Source: Hemibagrus wyckioides
Taxonomy: Eukaryota > Chordata > Actinopteri > Siluriformes > Bagridae
Assembly: GCF_019097595.1 (NCBI RefSeq)
Contig: NC_080717.1
Span: forward strand, 7,032,001-7,096,000
DNA length: 64,000 nt
Reading direction: 5' to 3'
Shown: positions 12,519 to 23,565 of the stretch, one piece after another
Layout: each line of letters starts with the position of its first letter
Numbering within the stretch: position 1 is the first letter of the stretch
Program-made: the position numbers and the translations under genes
The notes under the pieces: generated by a model
Told to the model about the DNA's origin: nothing
Seen by the model: the letters and a program-made list of their open reading frames with translations, nothing else
Databases searched by the model: none

Positions 12519-13319
12519 GCCAGATCCACTGTACATAAAGCTTTATTCTAAGCTAATTTTTGAAATCACATGATTATATATACAACTAGAAACATGTTTA
12601 AACAACACACACTTTACCTTTAACTGAAAAATGTAAAATATAATCCTAGAAAATAGGTCATAGAAATCAGATTTGTCAAACCCCACACTTTTTTATTACT
12701 CATATCCTTTGTTACATTCCCAATTTACTCACCGATTCCAGGTCAATCAAGCACATTCCCTCCAGACTTTTCTCACGATTGGCTCAGGAACATTTAAAGC
12801 AGTTTAGCTCTCAGTCATGGCTCATGAAGCTGGAAAGTGCTAGAACTGAAGACAAATACACAGCACTTACACATGCATTCTCTATTTTTATGGCCTTGCA
12901 TGTCTTTATTGGTCTTACATCTTGTGTGTACTTTGTGTACGTAGACCTCTTTGCTTGTGGCCCAATGTTATGCATTTCTAAACTGGGTTTCCTTCATGTT
13001 TGGTTTCCTTTTACAGATAATACAGTGATCTTTTCACTGGTATAACAAGTGTTTTAGTAGCTAGGATGAATTCTAGACTAGAGCGCAATTAGCAAAAGCA
13101 GACAACATATCCTGTTATGATGCCTATTTAAGCATCAAGAAAAAAATATAGACCTCTGCATGTCCACATGTGAAGAGCAAATGAAATTAAATTGAAATAT
13201 TTCAAATTTTATGTCACGTACACAATCATACACAGTACAACATGCAGTCAAATGCTGCTTAAGACTGTCTGTGTTATAATGATTAGAGTTAAATAGAATG
13301 AATATAGAATAGTCGTATA
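12341..13319. other. Non-coding sequence with a (TAA)n tract and a repeat edge
   Basis: A (TAA)n microsatellite occupies about 12462-12515. Text near 13198-13250 (TTCAAATTTTATGTCACGTA then CACAGTACAACATGCAG) resembles a dispersed repeat end also present near 56808-56850. The 88-aa plus-strand frame (12779-13045) has a hydrophobic middle but no recognisable family. Confidence 0.55.
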
Positions 13320-13854
13320 CACCGATCAGGCATAACATTGAGGTGAAGTGAATAAGACTGATGATCTCATCATCATGGCACCTGTTAGTGGGTGGGATAT
13401 ATTAGGCAGCAAGTGAACATTTTGTCCTCAAAGTTGATGTTAGAAGGAGGAAAAATGGACAAGCGTAAGGATTTGAGCGAGTTTGACGAAAGGCCACATT
13501 GTGATGGCTAGATGACTGGATCAGAGCATCTCCAAAACTGCAGCTCTTGTGGGGTGTTCCCGCTCTGCAGTGGTCAGTATCTATCAAAAGTGGTCCAAGG
13601 AAGGAACAGTGGTGAACCGGTGACAGGGTCATGGGCGGCCAAGGCTCATTGATGCATGTGGGGAGCGAAGGCTGGCCCGTGTGATCCGATCCAACAGACG
13701 AGCTACTGTTGCTGAAACTGCTGAAGAAGTTAATGCAGGTTCTGATAGAAAGGTGTCAGAATACACAGTGCAGGACGGGTCAGTGCTGTTTTGGCAGAAA
13801 AAGGGGGACCAACACAATACTAGGCTGGTGGCCATAATGTTATGCCTGTCAGTG
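13320..13854 (+). mobile_element. Non-autonomous Tc1 deletion derivative, copy 1
   Basis: It is bounded by TA dinucleotides (13318-13319 and 13855-13856). The ends read CACCGATCAGGCATAACATT on the left and, inverted, CACTGACAGGCATAACATTA on the right, an imperfect inverted repeat. Inside is the decayed start of a Tc1 transposase: [15 protein letters not shown] text at 13454, then a helix-turn-helix region ending in a GRPRLI-like motif, then NAGSDRKVSEYTV-like text near 13733-13770. This is joined directly to the last codons of a transposase (AGTGCTGTTTTGGCAG, about 13783). The middle of the gene, including the catalytic core, is deleted. The same junction recurs at 20837, 54861 and 61827. Confidence 0.85.
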
Positions 13855-14772
13855 TAATAGTAAAAAGGGAATTTGAAAAAAATATTTTTTTTTTGTTAAA
13901 AAAAAATAAAAATAAAACAAAAGACAAATACTAAAAAAAAAGCAGATAAGGAAAAGAGATGTAAGAAATGTAAGAAATATACCGTGTAAGGTGTCTAAAA
14001 AGCACATGTATAAAATTGACGTAGAGGTCTTGTGACTATTTTGAAAAGCCTCGGATGCCTCAGTGCCTGATATCGCTTTTTCACATTAGTTTTCACTCCC
14101 CTGACTTTTCTTTAAAAATTTTTTTTAACTTCAATGTGTCTCTTTCAACAAAATCAATATCTTGTCTTTCAAGCTCCAAGAAAAATGCACACACAGTACA
14201 AGCTGAAGATGCGATGTCTAAGATAAAGACAGCACCCTTCTAAAAACACTCCTCCGAAAAACAACCTTTAACTCATAGTGTTTTTATTTGGAAGGTTTAA
14301 GAACTCGAGTTTTGAATAGCATTGATTCACGCTACCTTCTTCCTGCTACAGCAGAAATGGAGACGAGGCGAAGTAGCCAATTTGAAGAATCCTACATGGG
14401 CACTTATCCACTGGATCCATTCTTTTTTGCTACACAAGTACTTTTTCTGAACGTGTCGTGCAACTTGATCTGGAAGAAATGACGTGTTTTATAATTTGTG
14501 TTCCATGATTCAGGAACCATTAATGACTAATACAGACTAAGATGTTTACATGATTTCTTGTATTCGTAAGAAATCTGAGATTTTTACATCAGTAGTAGAA
14601 TAAAATGCTCTAAAAGATTTGATAATTGTTATTAAATATTCAATTAAAATTAATACTGTAATTTTAAAGAATAACTTTTCAAAGGTCTGAGTACAAACTG
14701 AAATTCCAGTAGGATTTTTTGACAAAAGATCTGTCCCAGGGATTGAAGTGTTTATTGCAAAAAAGGGTTTTT
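13855..14772. other. Unique AT-rich non-coding sequence
   Basis: No gene recognised. A stretch with an acceptor-like CTTCCTGCTACAG at about 14337-14349 precedes an open segment but has only a weak donor (see rejected items). Confidence 0.5.
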
Positions 14773-17144
14773 TTCCTTCCTTCCTTCCTTCCTTCCTTCC
14801 TTCCTTCCTTCCTTCCTTCCTTCCTTCCTTCCTGTATTTCTTTTTTCTTCAATCTTACCTTCCTTCCTTCCTATCTTCCCTCCTTCCTTCCTGTATTTCT
14901 TTTTTCCTTCCTACCTTCCTTCCTTCCTTCCTTCCTTCCTTCCTTCCTTCCTTCCTTCCTTCCTTCCTTCCTTCCTTCCTTCCTTCCTTCCTTCCTGTAT
15001 TTCTTTTTTCTTCATTCTTACCTTCCTTCCTTCCTTCCTTCCTTCCTTCCTTCCTTCCTTCCTTCCTTCCTGTATTTCTTTTTTCCTTCCTACCTTCCTT
15101 CCTTCCTTCCTTCCTTCCTTCCTTCTTTCCTGTATTTCTTTTTTCTTCATTCTTACCTTCCTTCCTTCCTCCCTATCTTCCTTCCTACCTTCCTGTTTTT
15201 CTTTTTTCTTCATTCTTACCTTCCTTCCTTCCTTCCTGTATTTCTTTTTTCCTTGCTTCCTTCCTTCCTACCTTCCTGTTTTTCTTTTTTCTTCATTCTT
15301 ACCTTCCTTCCTTCCTTCCTTCCTTCCTTCCTTCCTTCCATTCCTTCCTTCCTTCCTTCCTTGCTTCCTTCCTTCCTTCCTTCCTTGCTTCCTTCCTTCC
15401 TTCCTGTATTTCTTTTTTCTTCATTCTTACCTTCCTTCCTTCCTTCCTGTACTTCTTTTTCTTCATTCTTACCTTCCTTCCTTCCTTCCTTCCTTCCTTC
15501 CTTTCTTCCATTCCTTCCTTCCTGTATTTCTTTTTTCTTCATTCTTACCTTCCTTCCTTCCTTCCTTCCTTCTTTCCTTCCTTCCTTCCTTCCTTCCTTC
15601 CTTCCTTCCTTCCTTCCTTCCTTCCTTCCTGTATTTCTTTTTTCCTTCCTACCTTCCTTCCTTCCTTCCTTCCTTCCTTCCTTCCTTCCTTCCTTCCTTC
15701 CTGTATTTCTTTTTTCTTCATTCTTACCTTCCTTCCTTCCTATCTTCCTTCCTACCTTCCTGTTTTTCTTTTTTCTTCATTCTTACCTTCCTTCCTTCCT
15801 TCCTTCCTTCCTGTATTTCTTTTTTCCTTGCTTCCTTCCTTCCTACCTTCCTGTTTTTCTTTTTTCTTCATTCTTACCTTCCTTCCTTCCATTCCTTCCT
15901 TCCTTCCTTCCTTCCTTCCTTCCTTCCTTCCTTCCTTCCTTCCTTCCTTCCTTCCTTCCTTCCTGTATTTCTTTTTTCTTCCTTCTTTCCTTCCATTCCT
16001 TCCTTCCTTCCTTCCTTCCTTCCTTCCTTCCTTCCTTCCTTGCTTCCTTCCTTCCTTCCTTCCTTCCTTCCTGTATTTCTTTTTTCTTCATTCTTACCTT
16101 CCTTCCTTCCTTCCTTCCTTCCTTCCTGTACTTCTTTTTTCTTCATTCTTACCTTCCTTCCTTCCTGTATTTATTTTTTCCTTCCTTCCTTCCTTCCTTC
16201 CTTCCTTCCTTCCTTCCTTCCTTCCTTCCTTCCTTCCTTCCTGTATTTCTTTTTCTCTTCATTCTTACCTTCCTTCCTTCCTTCCTTCCTTCCTTCCTTC
16301 CTTCCTTCCTTCCTTCCTTCCTTCCTTCCTGTATTTCTTTTTTCTTCATTCTTACCTTCCTTCCTTCCTACCTTCCTGTTTTTCTTTTTTCTTCATTCTT
16401 ACCTTCCTTCCTTCCTTCCTTCCTTCCTTCCTTCCTTCCTTTCTTCCATTCCTTCCTTCCTGTATTTCTTTTTTCTTCATTCTTACCTTCCTTCCTTCCT
16501 TCCTTCCTTCTTTCCTTTCCATTCCATTCCTTCCTCATTCCTTCCTTCCTTCCCTTCCTTCCTTCCTTCCTTCATTCCTGTATTCTTTCTTCTTTCCTTC
16601 CTATTCCCTCCTTCCTACCTTCCCTTCCTTCCTTCCTTCCTTCCTTCCTTCTTTCCTGTATTTCTTTTTTCTTCATTCTTACCTTCCTTCCTTCCTTCCT
16701 ATCTTCCTTCCTACCTTCCTGTTTTTCTTTTTTCTTCATTCTTACCTTCCTTCCTTCCTTCCTTCCTTCCTGTATTTCTTTTTTCCTTGCTTCCTTCCTT
16801 CCTACCTTCCTGTTTTTCTTTTTTCTTCATTCCTTACTTACCTTCCATTCCTTCCTTCCTTCCTTCCTTCCTTCCTTCCTTCCTTCCTTCCTTCCTTCTT
16901 CCTTGCTTCCTTCCTTCCTTCCTTCCTTGCTTCCTTCCTTCCTTCCTGTATTTCTTTTTTCTTCATTCTTACCTTCCTTCCTTCCTTCCTGTACTTCTTT
17001 TTCTTCATTCTTACCTTCCTTCCTTCCTTCCTTCCTGTATTTATTTTTTCCTTCCTTCCTTCCTTCCTTCCTTCCTTCCTTCCTTCCTTCCTGTATTTCT
17101 TTTTCTCTTCATTCTTACCTTCCTTCCTTCCTTCCTTCTTCCTG
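14773..17144. repeat. 2.4-kb (TTCC)n array with about thirty inserted spacer motifs
   Basis: Long runs of TTCC are punctuated by a spacer TGTATTTCTTTTTTCTTCAT (variants TGTTTTTC.., TGTACTTC.., TGTATTTATTTTTTCC). I count roughly thirty spacers. Longer blocks are themselves copied: the segment with GCTTCC runs followed by TGTACTTC near 15360-15480 recurs near 16910-17015. The TATCTTCC..CTACC..TGTTTTTC block recurs near 15165-15290, 15740-15870 and 16695-16825. One strand is purely pyrimidine except at spacers. CCTT repeats contain no stop in any plus-strand frame, which produces 810-, 815- and 445-aa SFLPSFLPS frames. These are not genes. Confidence 0.97.
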
Positions 17145-17218
17145 CATTTAGAGATGCATTTTTGCCCACCACAGCTGCAAATAGTTTTTTTTTGAGTTAC
17201 CATATTGTAACCCAATAT

Positions 17219-17474
17219 GGGCAGTGGTATCCTAAGTGGCTAAGGCTCTGGGTTGTTGATCAGAAGGTCAGTGTTCAAGCCCTGGCACTGCCAATCTGCC
17301 ACTGTTGGGCATTTGAGCAAGCCCCTTACCCCTCTCTGCTCCAGGGGCACTGCATCATAGCTGCCCCTGCACTATGACCCCAACTTCCCCAGATGGGATA
17401 TGCGAAGAAACGTATTCCACTGTGCTGTAATGTGTGTATGGCGATAATGATAAAGGTTTAATAATAATAAAGGT
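17219..17474 (+). repeat. tRNA-derived SINE, type A
   Basis: The head (TGGCTAAGGCTCTGGGTTGT), B box (GTTCAAGCCCTGG), core (GAGCAAGCCCCTTACCCCTC) and type-A tail (CTCCAGGGGCACTGCATCAT; GATGGGATATGCGAAGAAAC; GATAATGATAAAGG) are all present. It is close to full length. Confidence 0.8.
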
Positions 17475-17557
17475 ACTGTATTACTTTTCTGAGATTCACA
17501 TTTTAAAATACAGATTGTATTCAGTTTCAGATAGATCAATCAGACTCAATCAATATA

Positions 17558-18082
17558 CAGCTCTGGAAAAAAAATAAGAGACCATAAGAGACCCAATCTC
17601 CAGATTTGAACCCTATTGAAAACCTCTCGAATGTCATCAAGAGGAAGATGGATGGTCACAAACCATCAAGCAAAGCTGAGCTGTTTACTTTTTTGCAAAA
17701 AGAGTGGTATAAAGTTCCCCAACAGCAATGTGAGAAACTGGTGGAGCCAAACGCATGGGTTATTCCACCAAACACTGATTTCTTAATGTTATTTAGCCAA
17801 AGCATTAACACAATTTGTTTACAAATGATTTGCATTTTGTTTTATTTGAGTTATTAAAGCTCTGCAAAAATACTGCATGATCTTGGATTATTTTGATGTG
17901 TTGCCATTTCCTTTAAATATACACTCTAAATAACAATAGTTATATTTTGAATTTAGGAGAAATATTGTCAGCAGTTCACAAAAAAATGAAACAAAACTGT
18001 TCATCTCACCAATACATGAACCTGTAAGAAAAAAACATAAGAAACTGATTATTCTGCAGTGCTCTCTTATTTTTTTCCATAG

Positions 18083-18085
<3 letters not shown>
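17558..18085 (+). mobile_element. Internally deleted Tc1 element (TACAGCTCTGGAAAAAA family)
   Basis: It is flanked by TA (17556-17557 and 18086-18087). The left end CAGCTCTGGAAAAAAAATAA and the inverted right end CAGCTATGGAAAAAAATAAG form a TIR continuing through AGAG. Only the C-terminal part of the transposase survives. It is an 83-aa open frame (17606-17857) preceded by SPDL, beginning MNPIENLSNVIKRK. The E of PIEN is the expected third catalytic acidic residue. The frame continues with a KEWYKVP region and CEKLVEPN, then runs into 3' sequence. The N-terminal DNA-binding part and the first two catalytic residues are absent, so it cannot encode a working transposase. Confidence 0.85.

Positions 18086-18153
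<68 letters not shown>
18086..18153. repeat. (AT)n microsatellite starting at a Tc1 target-site duplication
   Basis: About 34 AT units begin exactly with the TA duplicated at the right end of the preceding Tc1 derivative. Confidence 0.95.
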
Positions 18154-18156
<3 letters not shown>

Positions 18157-18668
18157 AATATATATTATAAGTTAAGCACCCAGTCTCCTCAGGGACAGGC
18201 AATGGCAATCAAATCAATTCATTATTAATAATTCACTTGCTTTTAACAATCAAATCGTTTTAACTCCTTTTTGACATTTCTACTCCAAAAACATTTTATT
18301 ATTTATACTCCCCAATCACAACGAATCACTGCATCCTCTGATCAGAGCAAAGGAAGCACTTTGTTATTTTCTCTTTGTTGTCAGTCTGCAGATTATGTCA
18401 CTGCATCTGCCACACAGGTCTAAGTAAGCTTTGTGAAAATGCAATCAACCACCTAGAAGGTTGAAAGAGCTGAAACTCAGGAGGATACACTCCTCTAGGA
18501 GATGCTGAGTGGATCTTCAATGCTATTTCAAAGCTATTTCCGCTCCAACAGCTTGAGCACATCCGTATGAGTGGAATGAGTTTAGACACGCCATCAGCAG
18601 GGAGATCACTTCCAGAAACCTTTTTTAAAAATGTAAGATTGCAACAGGTGCATGTGAGTGCACACCTA
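18154..18668. other. Unique non-coding sequence
   Basis: No gene seen. Open frames that enter this stretch come from the neighbouring CA array on either strand. Confidence 0.55.
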
Positions 18669-19160
<492 letters not shown>

Positions 19161-19411
19161 GGTTCTGAAAGTACTGTTTCTATGTACCGCCACATTGCAA
19201 TCCGATTCAAATATTCGGTTAGTTGTTAATAATAATAATATTAATAATAATAATAGATATATTTAGAACAAAACATCGGAGCCAACGTAACGTAAATAAT
19301 ACGCACAATGTATTTTTGAATCCAATTGAAAAAGTCTAATTAAAAAAAAATTCATATTATAGCGTTTACACTGCAATTTTATTTTATTTATTTATCAGAT
19401 TCTTTCAGATC
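19161..19411. other. Short non-coding spacer with (TAA)n
   Basis: It contains a short TAATAATAA run (about 19227-19255) and A-rich text. No gene. Confidence 0.6.
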
Positions 19412-19755
19412 AGGAAGGAAGGAAGGAAGGAAGGAAGACAGGAAGATAGGAAGACAGGAAGGCAGGAAGGAAGACAGGAAGGAAGGAAGGAAGGAAGGAA
19501 GGAAGGAAGGAAGGAAGGAAGGAAGGAAGGAAGGAAGGAAGACAGGAAGGAAGGAAGGAAGGAAGGAAGACAGGAAGGAAGGAAGGAAGAAAGGAAGACA
19601 GGAAGGCAGGAAGGAAGACAGGAAGGAAGGAAGGAAGGAAGGAAGGAAGGAAGGAAGGAAGGAAGGAAGGAAGACAGGAAGGAAGGCAGGAAGGAAGACA
19701 GGAAGGAAGGAAGGAAGGAAGGATGGAAGGAAGGAAGGAAAGAACAAAGAAAGAC
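19412..19755. repeat. (GGAA)n array with GACA and GGCA interruptions
   Basis: Tandem GGAA units with AAGACAGG and AAGGCAGG interruptions. The plus strand is purine-rich, the opposite polarity to the TTCC array at 14773-17144. The minus-strand PSFLPS frames (128 and 119 aa) are repeat translations. Confidence 0.96.
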
Positions 19756-19825
19756 CACTGTCAATCCATTTCAAATTTTATAAGGAGATGTTTATTTTAC
19801 ATTTACACTTTTACAAAAGTCTTAG

Positions 19826-20052
19826 TAAGGGTGGCTTACATGGTTAAGACTCTGGGTTTTTGACTGCAAGATCAGGGTTCAAGCCCCAGCACTGCCAAGC
19901 TGCCACCATTGGGCCCTTAAGCAAGGCCCCCAACCCTTGCATCATGGCGGACCCTGTGCTCTGACCACAACCCACAAAGATGGGATATTTCGAAGGACGA
20001 ATTTCACTGTGCAGTGATGTATATGTGACAAATAAAGGCTACTTACTTACTA
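19826..20052 (+). repeat. tRNA-derived SINE, type A
   Basis: The head (TGGCTTACATGGTTAAGACT) carries an A-box-like segment, and the B box is GGGTTCAAGCCCC. The core is CCAAGCTGCCACCATTGGGC with CCTTAAGCAAGGCCCC. The tail is GCATCATGGCGGACCCTGTG, GGATATTTCGAAGGACGAAT and ATATGTGACAAATAAAGGCT. It is one of the better preserved copies. Confidence 0.82.
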
Positions 20053-20386
20053 GTCTTCAGGGCCAGTGCTTTGTAAGCGTAAGTAAGTTTCCCAATACAA
20101 ATAAAGTCTTTTTAAGAAAAAAAGGAAGTGTTTAGTTGCTATAATAAAAGGAACTATCTTGTCTCACAGATGGTCCACAACTTTAACTGTTAAAGGATTA
20201 AACAATGTATATGTTCTTTAATAAAGTAAATATTTAAAACGTCAGCCAGTTGCTGTAGCATAAAATAAATCACCTTAGGACTGTTAGGGCTTCATATCAC
20301 CTTGTAGTTGATTAATTTGCTAAATCAGCATGGCTCCATGTGCTTTATTCCTTACAAGACAGCCGACTTGTTCAGTAGTTCAGTGC

Positions 20387-20419
<33 letters not shown>

Positions 20420-20836
20420 TGACCCAACGTGCCGAGAGGTTACACAGAGAAATCGAACCATGGTGACCTTTTCAAGTGATGCATTACAGTAAGTGAATGT
20501 GAACGTGTTGGTAATAACATTGACATGTTGTGTAACACTCTGGGATAGTGAAAGCAATTACTACTGCATATAGTGAGTTGTTTAGATTTTCCTTGGCCCT
20601 TAGGTAAAATTGTTTATGCTTTATATGAGTTTATGGAAATGATATCACAATATAATGAGTTAGGAGCTATATTGCCTTTGTTTTATTAGCTTTCTTCTTT
20701 TTTTTATTGTTTATTATGCAAATTTAATGGTACAACAAAATACAAATACAAGACACAAACCCTGAGCTGAACCAGAGAGACAGAAAAAACTAATCTAAAG
20801 ACATACACAGATATATTTTTGCATATAGGAAATATA
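20053..20836. other. Non-coding sequence with an (ATG)n tract
   Basis: A (GAT/ATG)n microsatellite lies at about 20385-20420 and explains a poly-histidine minus-strand frame. No gene recognised. Confidence 0.55.
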
Positions 20837-20963
20837 CACCATCCAGGCATAACATTATGACCACCTGCCTAGTATTGTATCGGTCCCCCTTTTGCTGTGG
20901 AAACAGCCCTGACCCATCCTGCACTGTGTATTCTCAAACCTTTCTATCAGAACCAACATTAAC
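20837..20963 (-). mobile_element. Non-autonomous Tc1 derivative, copy 2, truncated by a GGAA array
   Basis: After a TA at 20835-20836 comes the right end (CACCATCCAGGCATAACATT), then CGGTCCCCCTTTTGCTGTGG and the family deletion junction CCTGCACTGTGTATTCT. The homology stops at AACCAACATTAAC (about 20963). There, instead of the expected TTCTTCAGCAATTTGAGC, the (GAAGG)n array begins. The rest of the element is not found on the other side of the array. Confidence 0.85.
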
Positions 20964-21264
20964 GAAGGAAGGAAGGAAGGAAGGAAAGAAAGAAAGAAAG
21001 AAAGAAGGAAGGGAGGAAGGAAAGAAGGAAGGAAGGAAGAGAGGAGAGAAGGAAGGAAGGAAAGAAGGAAGAGAGGAGAGAAGGAAGGAAGGAAGGAAGG
21101 AAGGAAGGAAGGAAGACAGAAAGAAAAACAAGAAAGAAGGAAGAAGAAAAAAAGACAGGAGGAAGGAAGAAACACAAGAAGGAAGGAAGGAAGGAAGGAA
21201 GGAAGGAAGAGAGGAGAGAAGGAAAGAAGGAAGAGAGGAGAGAAGGAAGGAGGGAAGGAAGGAA

Positions 21265-21302
<38 letters not shown>

Positions 21303-21355
21303 AGGAAGGGAGGAAGGAAAGAAGGAAGGAAGAGAGGAGAGAAGGAAGGAAGGAA

Positions 21356-21413
<58 letters not shown>

Positions 21414-21525
21414 AGGAAGGGAGGAAGGAAAGAAGGAAGGAAGAGAGGAGAGAAGGAAGGAAGGAAAGAAGGAAGAGAGGAGAGAAGGAAGGAGGGAAGG
21501 AAGGAAGGAAGGAAGGAAGGAAGGA

Positions 21526-21585
<60 letters not shown>

Positions 21586-21822
21586 AGGAAGGGAGGAAGG
21601 AAAGAAGGAAGGAAGAGAGGAGAGAAGGAAGGAAGGAAGGAAGGAAGGAAGACAGAAAGAAAAACAAGAAAGAAAGAAGAAGAAAAAAAGACAGGAGGAA
21701 GGAAGAAACACAAGAAGGAAGGAAGGAAGGAAGACAAAAAGAAAGAAGGAAAAAAAAGACAGTAAGGAAGAAAGAAAGGAAGGAAGGAAAGAAGAAAGGA
21801 AGAAAGAAAGACAGACAGGAAC
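20964..21822. repeat. 0.86-kb GGAA/GAAA array with a 536-bp higher-order repeat
   Basis: GGAA and GAAA runs are punctuated by AGAGAGGAGAGAAGG blocks and by a complex spacer (GACAGAAAGAAAAACAAGAAA...GACAGGAGGAAGGAAG). The spacer occurs at about 21115 and again at about 21651, 536 bp apart. A closely similar spacer series occurs at 23253-23385. The long KEGRKE and SFLPSF frames (up to 325 aa) are repeat translations. Confidence 0.95.
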
Positions 21823-22860
21823 AAACAAACAATCAATTTTTTAAGACAATCTTTGAAATGTCCAGCTTCAGATTCCAGTTCTTATCAGTGTTTAAACTGG
21901 TTTAAGTCCATTGCCATACAGGCTTTTAAAAGCATCACTACTCTTAAGTATTAGGTTAAGTCTAACCTGTACACCAAACACGTCTCCTAGCAAAGATTAA
22001 GACGACAGGATTCGCGTCACACTGACCAGAAAACAGAACCTTGAGACAAACCATGATAAATGTACAATAAAAGCAGGTGAGGTTGTCGCATCAAGAGAAA
22101 TGACAAATGGCTGAAAACTCTCTCTCCTAACACATATTTATTGCTTTGGTAAGAGCAGCTGATATTTTAACTGAGGTTAAAACCACACAGACTAATTCTT
22201 CTCTTTTCAAACAGTGCGAATTGAAAACAAACCAGCATCTCAAAAACCATTTGCGCTGTCAATTCTGAAAAACAACCTGCACAGTCCAGTCATTTTCCCA
22301 TCATGATAAACTATTATGGATTTTCACACTTCGTGAAACATTGGAAATATAATAACGGTGTCTGGAATTTAAACCATCTCATACATTTTGTTTTGTTAAA
22401 AAAAAGAAAAAAAGATCAACATTAACACCTCAGTATAAATCGTGTCTGTATTAAAATATTGAAATAAACCTCATCTATGGTGGGATCGCTAAGCTGATCT
22501 ATTTATGTAAGTGAAATATTCCTTTTTACGCCACAAAAATTGAAAATGATCACCTATTAACGTATTACTTAATTGTAATTTATGTAAAAGAACATGTCTT
22601 CATTTTTATCCACTTACAGGCTGTGGAACGCTCATTACATTACTGCACCTATAAACAGTGGTTTCATTCATCAGCATTTCTTTTTTCTTTCTCTTCTAAA
22701 TAATAAGAGACATTTTTAGTTTTTCATGTCAATTGGAAAAATCCTTTGTCCTGAAGACTTTCGCTTGGCTCTTTGGTCAAAATGTCCTAAAGGATTGCAA
22801 CAGAAAACTTGTAACAGGATTCGAGTTAGAATATTTGTCATATTTTGGAAGGTTTCTTGT
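21823..22860. other. Unique non-coding sequence
   Basis: No gene or known element recognised. The part at about 22480-22800 is complex sequence without simple repeats, but it carries no open frame of note. Confidence 0.5.
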
Positions 22861-23100
22861 GTAGACCCATAGTTCATGGGATAGGATAGACCAAGGCTTC
22901 CCAGGACTGACCCAGGGTTCCTGGCATAGACTCAGAATTCCTAGGACAGACATAAAATTCCTGGGATAGAGCCAGTGTTCCTGGGATAGACCCAGAAGCC
23001 TTCGATAGACCTAGAATTCCTGGGTTAAAGCCAGTGCTCCAGGGTAAGACCCAGATTTCCTGGGATCGACCCAGTCTAGAGTTCCCAGGATAGACTTAGA
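22861..23100. repeat. Degenerate minisatellite, roughly 20-25 bp unit
   Basis: The motif TAGACCCAGAATTCCTGGGA and variants (GAGCCAGTGTTCCTGGGATA, ACCCAGATTTCCTGGGATCG) repeat about ten times. Unit length and sequence vary, indicating an old array. Its last units are also the start of the tandem duplication at 23045. Confidence 0.8.
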
Positions 23101-23565
23101 TTTCTATAGGAATTGTCTTATAGGAGAATATGTAGGAACACTTACACAGGATTTTTAAATGAGAACCATTTGTGTTCAGTGTGCTTTCTGGTAGCTCAGT
23201 AGATTGTGAGTTCACGTGCATCAAGGAAGGAAGGAAGGAAAGAAGGAAGGAAGACAAAGAAAAACAGGAAGGAAGGAAGAAGGAAAAAAGACAGGAGGAA
23301 GGAAGAAAGATAAGAAGGAAGGAAGGAAGGAAGACAGAAACAAAGAAGGAAAAAAGACAATAAGGAAGAAAGACAAGAAGGAAGGAAGACCCAGATTTCC
23401 TGGGATTGATCCAGTTTAGAGTTCCCAGGATAGACTTAGATTTCTGTAGGAATTGTCTTACAGGAGACATATGTAGGAACATACATAGGAACGTAGGAGA
23501 CATATGTAGGAACACTTACACAGGGTTTTTAAATGAGATCCATTTATCTTCAATGTGCTTTCTGG
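23045..23565. repeat. Tandem duplication (about 340-bp offset) with divergent contents
   Basis: Copy 1 (from about 23045) and copy 2 (from about 23386) share AGACCCAGATTTCCTGGGAT, CCCAGGATAGACTTAGATTT, AGGAATTGTCTTA, ATATGTAGGAACACTTACAC and GTGCTTTCTGGTAGCT in the same order. In copy 2 this leads into a type-B SINE. In copy 1 the SINE is cut after ATTGTGAGTTCA and replaced by the GGAA array. Copy 2 has a small extra ACATATGTAGGAAC duplication (about 23465-23515). Confidence 0.85.
23222..23390. repeat. GGAA/GAAA array related to the 21-kb array
   Basis: GGAA runs contain the spacer series AAGAAAAACAGG, AAAAAAGACAGGAGGAAGGA and AAAAGACAATAAGGAAGAAA. These occur in the same order as at 21655-21790. 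The array sits inside a truncated SINE in copy 1 of the local tandem duplication. Confidence 0.9.

Noticed and set aside
14288..14482. Possible exon after CTTCCTGCTACAG at 14349
   Set aside because: No good donor (only GTACTT), and the open reading has no recognisable or exon-like features; probably chance.
14719..17377. Long SFLPSFLPS frames of 810, 815 and 445 aa on the plus strand, plus KEGRKE frames on the minus strand
   Set aside because: They are translations of (TTCC)n in several frames at once. Stop-free because CCTT repeats lack stop codons, with no start context, domain or codon bias.
20855..21836. Frames of 325, 302, 300 and 289 aa on both strands
   Set aside because: Translations of the GGAA/GAAA array, open in several frames on both strands simultaneously.
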